From Dipetalonema caudispina (taxonomy: Eukaryota; Nematoda; Chromadorea; Rhabditida; Onchocercidae), in the NCBI GenBank assembly GCA_013365325.1, contig JABVXV010000011.1, positions 124,001 to 188,000 on the forward strand: a DNA stretch of 64,000 nucleotides, given 5' to 3'. A program made the position numbers and the translations under genes. Under the pieces are notes generated by a model. That model was not told the DNA's origin. It worked only from the letters and a program-made list of their open reading frames with translations, and ran no database searches. Below are positions 50,459 to 64,000 of this stretch, in pieces. Position 1 is the first letter of the stretch; every line of letters starts with the position of its first letter.

Positions 50459-51604
50459 CTAGGCATCAAAAAATGGAAGTCACCAGAAATATTGAATAGT
50501 CTGCAAATCTCTAAAACCATTTATCAAACACTGCACATTTCTGAAACTTAATGAACTATTTGTGCTGCTTACTTATGCTTTTTAATTGGTTATGCAAATA
50601 TGAAACTTTTATTCTTTTTTATTTCTCAAGAAATCCAAGCAGATTGTGAATCGTACTCATTGTGACGTAACGATGTGCACAAATCTTAAAATGACAATTC
50701 ATCATTTAGGTTAGAAATCTCAAAGTAAAGAATAATGAATTATGCACTTCTCAGATAATTTTGATTGACCAGTCACAGCATTAGCTTCATTAAATTAAAC
50801 TTTTTTGCTTACAAAGTCCATCAAATAGTTCTGATTTCAGATTTCTAAAAATAAGCGATTCTAGCTACCATGAAATAGAGTAAAATTAAAATAGGAAAAA
50901 ATATACTATGATTTGCATTTTGAATTTCAAAACTGAATAATATATTATCCTTCTTGGGCTGTAAATTTGTTAAGTAGAAAAGCAATTAACTTGGCACTGA
51001 TCTTAGCAATACATCTGAAAAAATAGGGAACAATATTTAAATGTTTAGTGGCCATAACTAAAAGCCATATAAAAAGTATTCTTCTACTGCAATTTCAACA
51101 GAGAATGTTGCATTACTTTGCTTATGTTTTGCGATATGTATAACAGGAATACAAGAAATTGGCAAAAATCTGTAGGAATAACTTCTTAATTGATACTGTT
51201 ATAAGCGGTTTGATATGTGGTAGAGCAGATGACAAGCAAAAACTGATCATAGATCTTTTATTGAGTCTTTTTTATAAGGTTCATTAGTGAGAAAACAAAT
51301 CATTTCTCAAGCATTATTGTTCCACGGGTGCGTAAAATCGAACATGGAAGTAAAATTATATTTGGAATCATATTTTTCACCAGAAAGACAAATAAATGGC
51401 ACGACTGTTGCAATGTATAATAAATTTTCTTATGTGCATTTCCATAACGTACTTTCACGGTTTACCGTTTACCGTTTAAAAAAAATCATAGTTGCATTTC
51501 TTATAACTTAAGTAGCCATGTTCACAGGATGACTCAGTCTCATTTTTGGGTTTTGAAAATAATATTAAAGTTGAGTAAATCAACGATTACTGAAGATATC
51601 AGAA

Positions 51605-51757
51605 ATGGGTTGCAAAACTGCACATAATTTTTGCAGTAGGAATGAAGTGAAGAGAAGGCTAGAGAAAATCTCGAATGATTTCCGAAGAACAAACTTGCAA
51701 ACATGGTACATTTTGGACACTGAAATTTTCAAATGTAGACTAACGCATATTGGATAA
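51605..51757 (+). CDS. Candidate 50-residue protein starting MGCK
   Basis: An open frame of 50 codons begins two bases after an AG acceptor (GATATCAG). It starts MGC, which could allow N-myristoylation and palmitoylation, and then has a charged, helix-prone stretch (RNEVKRRLEKISNDFRRTN). An internal AG/GT pair could also excise part of it. No family is recognised, and a frame of this length can be chance; the charged composition is the main support. Confidence 0.22.
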   Translation: MGCKTAHNFCSRNEVKRRLEKISNDFRRTNLQTWYILDTEIFKCRLTHIG

Positions 51758-52756
51758 TATAGTTTATTTCAGCATTTCAAGCAAATAAGTGTTAATAACG
51801 CAAGTAAATTTTATCGTTTAATGAATACGAATTTTTCATTTCTGAATGTTTCTATAACAACTATCAAAAGACGTGAATTATGTTGTACAATAAGAAAACA
51901 TTTTGCAGTTTGTTTTCCTATATAATGGAGAGAGTTTAGTAATGGTATATTCACTTCCCATCTGAAATATGCAAATAGAAAGGAGTAAATTAATGCCAGA
52001 CTCCAAAACTAAGATACGTATACTGTAATCCAGCATCGGAGATTGAAATTGTCACCAAGAAGATAAGATAATAAGAAATTCCAACCATCTTATCAAGTGT
52101 TTTGTCATAAGAATGTAGCAATATCAGGGAGTCACTTGAATCTATACATTTTCCAAGGGATCTCGGTTGCTATGTTGTAGAACACCACCGATAACATACA
52201 TCTGTTTTTCAGCAATTATCAAACTTTAGTCAAAGTGATGTACAGAATTATTAAATGTGCTACCTAACAAAAATATTTGAAAATAAGTAATTTCATAAGC
52301 ATGATCGTAAAGAAGTTACAACATTCAATGCTTGCTAGCACGAATTTAATTGCGACTAGCAAAAGGGATACGGTGGAAATGTTCATAACTGTGTGTCTGT
52401 GTCTGTGGTGTATACCATGTTTACTATCGTATTTGGCAAAATTTAATGACTAAGAAGAAAAAGATTCAGTGAGTTAACCTCTCGGAAGTGATCAAATTCT
52501 AACAAAAAACTGGCGTATATAGAGTCATTCACTGATTATTAATCATCAATAACTGGCCGACCTTTCCATAAATTCCTTTCTACATAAAACTGCCTGCTTA
52601 CCTATTAACACAAAGCGTTAGTCGTGAAAACAAATGTTACAAATGAGGGAAGTAAGCCTCAATAAGTTTATTATGAGACGTACATCGGCCATCCATCAAT
52701 AATTTTATTAAACTACTGCAACAAGCTTTTTCAAGACTATCTTAATGCGCTTAATA

Positions 52757-52924
52757 CTAATGTACATTTCCCGCTTTTGGATTTAAGCTTGAAATAAAGC
52801 TTGACAACCCTTGCCACACCTTTTTCCCACTTCGCATCTCTCTTCTTTCTCTATCCTCGCATTTAGCATGCTCCCGGTTCAGCTTAGCTCTTGCAGCTCC
52901 AGACTTAATTGGTATAGCAAACAT
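52757..52924 (-). CDS. Small basic protein or terminal exon, product unknown
   Basis: Reading leftward, an ACTTCTCTTCAG acceptor is followed after three bases by ATG (52924) and 55 codons to TAG. An AATAAA (forward TTTATT at 52704-52709) lies about 50 bp beyond the stop. The segment is GC-richer than its flanks. The middle is highly charged (REHAKCEDRERREMRSGKK), probably helical, and the end is KVWQGLSSFISSLNPKAGNVH without the last residue being special. A one-codon upstream exon (ATG|GTAATA near 53000) would also fit. An internal donor after SGKK could make an alternative form using 50375-50458. I do not recognise the family, but acceptor, composition and poly-A signal agree. Confidence 0.45.
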   Translation of the reverse strand: MFAIPIKSGAARAKLNREHAKCEDRERREMRSGKKVWQGLSSFISSLNPKAGNVH

Positions 52925-54400
52925 AATCTGAAGAGAAGTATCGAAATAAGTTCTTAAATATAACTCAATGTTATCATGAACGAAAAGAAAATACTGTGAT
53001 TATTACCATTTAACAGCGTGAGGTGACAGACACACGATTGAGACGTATAATGTTGTGTTAGTGCTATTTTAAAGTTGATTAAGTACAACGGTGAATCTCA
53101 GTTCTAATCGTTGGATACTTATGAAACTTCATTAATCAACTACTTTCGTATTGCATTGATTTTGCTTGCTGGTTTATTTGATAAAATCCTTTTCCCTTGC
53201 ATTTCTAAACATAACCCTTCCATTCATTTGCAGATAAACGATCTACTTCTCCCTTCTTTGGAATAGATATTGCATAAACGATAATTCGATGTATTGTTGC
53301 AAGGGCATTGACTAGAAAGGTCATTTTATATTATAAGCTAACAGCTTTTTTCGGTAGAATCAAAAAGAAAAAAATTCTTCAAATAAAATTTAAGCTTCTC
53401 ATATAGCAAACTAATTTTGATGCCACCATCTTAATCCTTTTCATAGAGACAATAGAAAAATCAGTTTTGAAAAATGAACAAGGAATTCAAGAAGGAATTA
53501 CAGTACAAGTAATAAAGACAACTGTTGTAAAAAGTGGCAGTGGCAAGAAACTAACGAAAATCAGTTAGAAATAAAAGCAACAAAAACAGCTGTTATAAAA
53601 ACTGGTAATAATAAGAAACTAATAGGAATCAGTTAGAAATAATGAAAAACACTATACATAACATATACAAAATGAAAAATACTATAAATAATATATATGC
53701 AAATCATGAAGTAAATAAAGAACGTGTGATGAGATCATCATCCCAAAAGTCATGTCGATCAATAACTGATGAAGAACACAAAGTACATTGTGAAGCACAT
53801 TCTACAAAACAAATATTAATTTTTTCTCATCTAAGAGAACAGATATAACATCACGAGAGCCACCAATGAAAAGAAGGGATTCATGCGATTTATGACAACA
53901 AAAACTTGTGATATTGGTCGAAACAACTGCTCAGCGATAAGAAAACTAAGAAACAAAAGTTCAAGAATAACCACGGATTTACACCTCCGAAAAGTTATTT
54001 GAATCAAACAAGTTCATCAACAAATAATTTTTCTGGTAAAGCAAAGAGTACCTATTTGATAAAACAAACATTTAGCAGCATCGTACCTTTTCATTTTATT
54101 TACCATTGAGTTTTATAGAAATGCCTAAAAAATCGGTGTCAGTGAATAAACCACCATTAAAAACTTAATATTATATATTAAGCAACTAAAGGATAAAACA
54201 CAAAAGTCACCAGAAACTTTACACAACCGGCATATATTTATTGTATTAATTCATCCTTTGATTAAGCTAACATTGTGTCAAAGGATATGCATAAAGCAAC
54301 CAAACCTTCACAGGAATAAAAGTAGAACATAAGAAATTTGGAACATAACAAAAAATATCGTTGCGCAAAGAAAGGAAGAAACAAATGAATGATAACAGCT
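52925..54400. other. Spacer before the KAT2 gene
   Basis: AT-rich with an imperfect tandem repeat (listed separately). A plus-strand frame at 53642-53848 starts inside repeated sequence and is not called. It also contains the 3' flank of the KAT2 gene, which is on the minus strand. Confidence 0.4.
53505..53645 (+). repeat. Imperfect tandem repeat, period about 68 bp
   Basis: Two copies start near 53518 and 53586. Both read ACA-CTGTT-TAAAA ... AAGAAACTAA ... ATCAGTTAGAAAT with scattered substitutions. In one frame they spell related peptides (TTVVKSGSGKKLTKIS and TAVIKTGNNKKLIGIS), each ending at TAG. The peptides hint at a decayed coding repeat, but may only reflect the DNA repeat. A shorter duplication follows at about 53641-53700. 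Confidence 0.6.
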
Positions 54401-58566
<4,166 letters not shown>

Positions 58567-59065
58567 GTCGCTGCAACAGGATTAACGATTAAAATGTAAA
58601 TAGAATAGATTGAGATAAACAAATCCAAAAGCCAACAACCATTCCTTCCATCTAAAATTCCGACTAGACCCTTCAACACGTATCACTTCTCATCCTCTCT
58701 GCATACTGTAACCTGTATCATTTACCAAAAATGACCAACAATCGATACAGGACAATATAACTACCCTTTAACATGGCTACTATCGGTCATCTTATTAACA
58801 GCAACAATTCTGCTGCAATTCTCACATAGATCTTTAGAAGGGATCCTTTATACTGTGAGCTATACCACAGAGGGGAGGTAATCATTCCAGTGGAAACTAA
58901 CTGGTAATTGTTTGGGGGATTTGATTCATTTTTGTTGCGAGAATTCACTAGTAATTATCTGCTTTATGCAGATTTGTATAGAAAGCAAAGTTATGGTCTT
59001 CTTTCTGAAATGTGAAGAGATGAAATGGTACTTTCCACTTTGACAAGCACATATTACAGGTGCGA
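58567..59065. promoter_or_regulatory. Shared upstream region of the divergent KAT2 and ARIP4-like genes
   Basis: The two genes start about 500 bp apart on opposite strands. Each has an acceptor next to its start codon (minus-strand TTGCAG at about 58571; plus-strand ATATTACAG at 59059). The interval between must hold both promoters unless a 5' non-coding exon lies further away. No TATA box or other known motif stands out. Confidence 0.5.
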
Positions 59066-62000
59066 ATGGAAGAAAATGGAATGAAAGCAAAGCTTGAAGT
59101 AGAACTGATCAAAGAGGAGAATCCAGTAGAGTCAGTGACTAAAAATAACAATGCCGATGAACTTATTTCCCTAACTTTACCTACCCAAACGCGTTCTAAC
59201 AAAAGAAAGCATATCAGGTTTTGCATTCATCCATTGTTTTTGTCACAATCTGCTGCTCCTTATGTTTTATGGTTTAGGACAATGGAATGCGTTTGGAGTG
59301 ACTGTTACATTTATCAAAACGGTTTCTAACTGTTTGAGTATTATATCGACTTCGAACATGGAACATACCGCTCTTTTTATATTTCAGGACAGATTTCGAT
59401 GAAATAAAAGTGTCATCCGATGCAGCCGAGGCGCAAAGACGAGAAAGAGAGCGGCTGGAACGTCTGTCTAAAATATATGAATCGAAAGTCGGTAATTTGG
59501 TAGAAGAAGAGTGCAAAGAAAGATTGAGTATCGATGAACATCCATATGTGAAGTTGGAGCCAGTATCCAAGCATCTGAAGACGTCGTCTTTGCCTGATGT
59601 GAAGCCTTCAACATCTTTTATGAATGATGATGTAATAGAACTAAGTAGTGATGAAGATTCCGATGTCGACTGTCGTCCACTTGGTTTGTCTTGAAACTTT
59701 GTGGTTTTTTTACGATGAAATTTGCATAAGCATTTTTCTCTGGCTCAAAGCTGCTTATTTGAAATCTATATTATTTGGTTTTGTCCTAACGGTGCATTAT
59801 TGTACAAGTTATTTATGACGTCGAGCGGACGTTATCGGGGTCGAAGTAATCGTGGTTTTCGTCCTTATGTATATGATGGGATTCCAGGAAGAAGTAGAGG
59901 TAGTTGTTCCAAAGCAGTGATTATTAAGGTTTTCTCGTCACTTGGTATAACTTGTTGCTAGGTTTTCGTATCTCTTTCTAAACACTTTGTCTCTAAAGTT
60001 CTCAGGTAGAAACTTTTCAGATCTAATTCAACCACTGCCATTACGCCGACGGTCATCGTTATACAGGGTGTGTTTTGCTGATGATTTTTTTTTTTTTTCA
60101 TCAAATTGTTGATTTAATGCTTTGGAAAAATTCTTCATTGAAAAAGTACAGGTGCTGCATGAAGACGTGACCGATGAGCTGCATCGTGTTGAACGCGAAA
60201 GATTGTGTAAAAAGCTGCTTACGGAGGAGGAACTTGAAAGTAAGAAGTTAATGGGTGGTCGACTGCTTGTGAACCCTGGAAAGGCATCTGATGAACCTGA
60301 TGTCTATGTTCCTTTTCATCTCAATGATGTGCTTCAGCCACATCAGCTAGGAGGCATACGGTTCATGTTAGTTCTTTACCTCTATTTAATTAGACTTGTC
60401 CACATTTACTGCAGAAATATTTACAATGGATTGTTTTATAAAAGAAATAAGGAAAAAGAAAACTGAGCAGAATATAAACCGAGAATTTTGATTTAACTTG
60501 ATAGATGTGTTCTTTGTTAGTTCTTTCATATACTACAAAATGTGAATTACAGGTACGGCAATATCATCGAAAGTGCGAAGGATTATGCGAATTCACCTGG
60601 TTTTGGATGTATTTTGGCACATGCAATGGGATTAGGAAAAACGATTCAGGTAATTATTTTAGCTTAGAAAATTGCAGATTTTGAGAAGCAATATAATAAG
60701 CAGAAAATTTTTTTCAGATAATTGCGTTTACGGACGTTTTTGTTCGTACGACAAGTGCAAAAAAGATATTGATTATTGTACCGGTAAATACAATACAGAA
60801 TTGGTACTCTGAGTTTGAAAAATGGTTGCCTAAGTGAGTGCTTTTCATCGCTTTCTCGTGAAATTGTTTTAAGAGCTGTTTTCTTCTTTGGATTCCATTT
60901 CTTTTACATTCTTCTCCTGTCTTCTTTGAATTTCCGTTTTTTTTTTTTTTTTTTTTTTTTTCTGTTTAAAATTTCATTGTTGTCCAGTTTCATTTCGCTA
61001 ACATTCTCTTCTTTTATTTTTTAGTTGGGGATTAATAAGTCGTGATCGTGGTTATGGTTCTCCATATTCCATTTTGTCATCATTTCGTAAGACCGAAATC
61101 TGTGTTAAGTTTTGGGTTGCATCGGCGACCGTTTTTTTTTTTTTTTTTTTGTTTTTTTTTTGTTTTTTTTTTGTTAAATTTTGATATAGAATTGCTTTAA
61201 AATTCGGTTGTGCGAATTCATCTGTGTAAATGGTTCTCTCCTTATTCGCTGTAATGAACGATGGATAGCGAAACTGAGTAAGCAATGGATAAGAAAGTCT
61301 ACAAAAGCTATATGTGGAAGTTGTAGTGAAAGTTCTTTAGCCTAATTTTTATTTCATGTTTATATCATCGCTTACTATAGGAAATAACCTGTAGATTCTC
61401 TTGTCCTCTCGTTTTTTAGTTTGTTTAAGTTAGTTTTTTATAAGCTAATTTTTTCCAGCAAAGTCACTGAAGCAGGTGAAAATATACGTCCGTTTATAGT
61501 TTGGCTTCTGGGTGACGCAGTAAAAACAAATGAACAACGCGCAGAATTAATACGTTTGTTTCCAAATATTTTAAGCTGGTCGATGTTAAGGGATGTAGGA
61601 CACTTTCGTTGAGTTGAAATTTATTGTGATATGAAAAGTTCTCGATTATGAAATGTTGAAGAAAGCATTAGCGACACAGTAACTGGTAAGGAGTGAATCT
61701 GTGCAGGAAACATGGGAAAAGAAAATGTTTAGGGCGATTGAGTTTCTCCTTTTTTAGCCTCAAAAATTAAAAGGTTGTAGTGCTGGTAGTGCTAATTTCA
61801 GTTTTTTTTTTCTTTTTTTTTTTCATAAAGAGAATGAGAGTTATGTACAGATTTTGATGGATTCTATTGGTATTTAGAAAAATGGCACACAGAAGGGGGA
61901 GTTTTATTAATTGGCTATGATATGTTTCGTTTACTGGTGCAAATAAAACCAAAAAAACGAGTTACTGGAAGACCCAGCAAGAAAACAGAAGAAATAGTTG

Positions 62001-63995
62001 ATCTGGAAAAGGAAGAGTTGGATGCAATAGCTCTTTGTGGTAAGCGTTTGTTTTTATAAGATTGTTACTGGAAAATTATTTAAAATTGATGATGAACTGC
62101 CAACTAGCTATACTTTGCAGCAGCTCGAGAAGCTTTATTGGATCCTGGTCCTGATTTGGTCGTGTGTGACGAGGGCCATCGTATAAAAAATGAAAGAACA
62201 GGCATAGCAGCAGCTTTAAGTGCTATAAAGACAAGGTAACCCATAAAATATTTACGAAAGATAATAAAAAAACATATTAATGTGTGATACTAAGTTTAAC
62301 ACCTGAGTGTTTTCTCCTGAAAAAGAGGAAAATGAAATACTGGGATGAAAATTTTAGTACATAGTTCAGGCATTGCAGTTTATTCCATATTTTGATTTTT
62401 TTCTTCTCAATAAATGCTTCAGTTTGAGACGTTGTTTCTCATATTATTGTAAATAAATGCATAATAAGCATATTATGTTTACTGATAATGTCCAGACCAG
62501 TACACACAACATGTAGAGGCTTTCTGATAAAAACTCAGTCGTTAAACCAATCTATCATAATTCAATGGCTAATAGAATTCTCAGTGGGTACCAGGATAAG
62601 TGAATGCTTCTTGTGAGTCTAATTCTGTGCGTTGTTTTTTAGACTGATATGAGAAAGTTTTCCAGGCGTCGGATTGTGTTAACGGGTTATCCCCTGCAGA
62701 ACAATTTGATGGAATATTATTGTATGGTGGATTTTGTAAGACCTCATTATCTGGGTTCGAAGAAAGAATTCAGCGTCATGTTTGAAAAGCCAATAAAGAA
62801 CGGGCTCTGTATTGACTCTACGCCGTCAGATCTCAAAATCGCTCGTCAACGCACTCATGTCCTTGTTGAATTACTGAAAGGATTTGTACAGCGGTACTAA
62901 TTCAGATTTCGAACATTTTGTTCTTTGCATTCTTAGTATCTGTTCCACAACATGTAGAGAAGTACAAAATTGCAGGCGAACACATCATTTGTTAAAAAAA
63001 ATCCTTCCGCCGAGTTACGAATTCGTTGTATTGTTGCGTAAAAGTCCGATACAGAGAATGCTTTACCGAGCATTTTTGCAATATGCACAGAACGAAATTA
63101 GTATTAATGGAACGGCAGTCTTCAATCCACTTAAAGCATTCGCCGTTTGTTCAAAGGTTTATTTTTTTGTTTGTATTCAAAATTTATGGCTGTTTTTCAT
63201 TTCTGAAATTCACCATATTTCCAAAAAATTTCATGCGCCAATCTAAAATTTTAAAGAGGTTAATAGCACAACAGTATGTTCATTAAAGATTTGGAATCAT
63301 CCGGACATTTTGTATGAAGTTTTCCAAAAAAGAAAGACTGAATGTGAGAATGAAATTAGCGAAAGAAATGCTCAACTCGCAGCAACAGAAGTAGTCACAG
63401 ATGATTTGACGGGTAAGGCATGTTTTACCAGGAGGTATTTGTAGTCAGATTATATAATTTGATGTTCATTGTGAGATAAATTCAAAATACTTCAGATTCA
63501 GCTTTATCGCTTGCTTTAATTGATTCGTCAACGTTGCCTACTGTATTAAGCGATCCGACAACATTACAGTCTTCGCTAGATAGCTTCAATTATGATAGTA
63601 AATCTTTTTTTGACGAGAAATTCTCTGCTGATGATTTGGATACAATTTTGCAAGATACTGGGGGTGTATGTGTAGCAGCGGAAGAGACATCTCAAATAGC
63701 GCCACGTATGTTGTCACTGATCGGTTGCTAAGCTAAAATTTGATGTTTTGTTAAGTTAAAAAAATTTTTTGACGTGTTCTCACGTATATAATTTGTTTGA
63801 TGTTTATTGTTTCTGGCTTCTTGTTGCTGAGAGGTGTGGATTTTTTAAGCATTTCCTGCGAATGATAATGCGATTACGGTTCACCCTGCTACGAATGGCA
63901 TTTCTCATAAAGTGGGCGTTCGTTCGAAGCATACTACTATCGCTAATGCTTTACTTGAGGAACTTAATCTTGATAAGGGGATTAAATATGACTGG
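59066..63995 (+). CDS. RAD54L2: SNF2-family ATPase of the ARIP4/RAD54L2 type, cut by the window end
   Basis: Exons: 59066-59217, 59388-59664, 59809-59899, 60006-60067, 60152-60366, 60553-60649, 60718-60833, 61459-61553, 61878-62039, 62121-62235, 62666-62893, 62976-63156, 63289-63412, 63496-63705 and 63850-63995, which ends at a donor, so the C-terminal helicase half is missing. All later joins keep phase; the region 59664-60006 is less sure. The N-terminus is acidic/basic and low in order, with a SUMO-interaction-like VIEL followed by SSDEDSD. The ATPase lobe has motif [15 protein letters not shown], motif II DEGH, motif III LTGYP and the ARIP4-type blocks [53 protein letters not shown] and [15 protein letters not shown]4 is a nuclear DNA-dependent ATPase and transcription cofactor related to ATRX. 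Family call is firm. Confidence 0.88.
60936..60961. repeat. Poly-T run in an ARIP4-like intron
   Basis: About 25 T within the intron 60834-61458. Confidence 0.85.
61132..61171. repeat. Interrupted poly-T run in an ARIP4-like intron
   Basis: About 40 bp of T broken by single G residues, in the same intron as the run at 60936. Read on the minus strand it gives a Lys/Asn-rich artefact frame. Confidence 0.85.
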
Positions 63996-64000
63996 GTAAG

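Noticed and set aside
61021..61135. Extra ARIP4-like exon after the TTTTTAG at 61024
   Set aside because: The frame is open for a short way but has no homology, and the next exon at 61459 joins the previous one in phase and matches the family.

Overview
The window is AT-rich nuclear DNA of a nematode, most likely a filarial-type parasite. That placement is inference. The support is many short exons split by AT-rich introns ending in TTTCAG or TTGCAG, trans-splice-like acceptors a few bases before start codons, and a tandem pair of Clc-like (claudin-fold) genes, a family known from nematodes. No tRNA, rRNA, CRISPR or intact transposon was seen. All exon models were assembled by eye from reading frames, GT/AG sites and intron phase.

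Left part (1-25 kb): the 3' end of an unrecognised gene (255-1108) is followed by a PWWP-domain chromatin-reader-type gene (about 2.1-6.7 kb). From 6.7 to 25 kb the DNA is mostly non-coding in appearance, with homopolymer and TA/GATA-type runs, a long hairpin near 16.7 kb and a GC-richer island near 19.1 kb. Several short phase-compatible candidate exons suggest that one or more long-intron or small-protein genes are hidden here.

Middle (25-50 kb): two tandem four-TM Clc-like genes, the second with a very long Ser/Thr-rich tail; a B9D2 (ciliary transition-zone) gene with an RFX X-box-like element just upstream; an ERp44 (ER thioredoxin-family chaperone) gene; an ATT-repeat tract and a perfect 19-bp inverted repeat; and a cation diffusion facilitator of the Mn-type (DxxxD twice).

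Right part (50-64 kb): a gene-poor stretch with three small candidate coding units, then a complete minus-strand KAT2 (GCN5/PCAF) acetyltransferase gene. It lies head to head, about 500 bp apart, with a plus-strand SNF2-family gene of the ARIP4/RAD54L2 type that runs off the end of the window. The two are both chromatin regulators and may share a promoter region.
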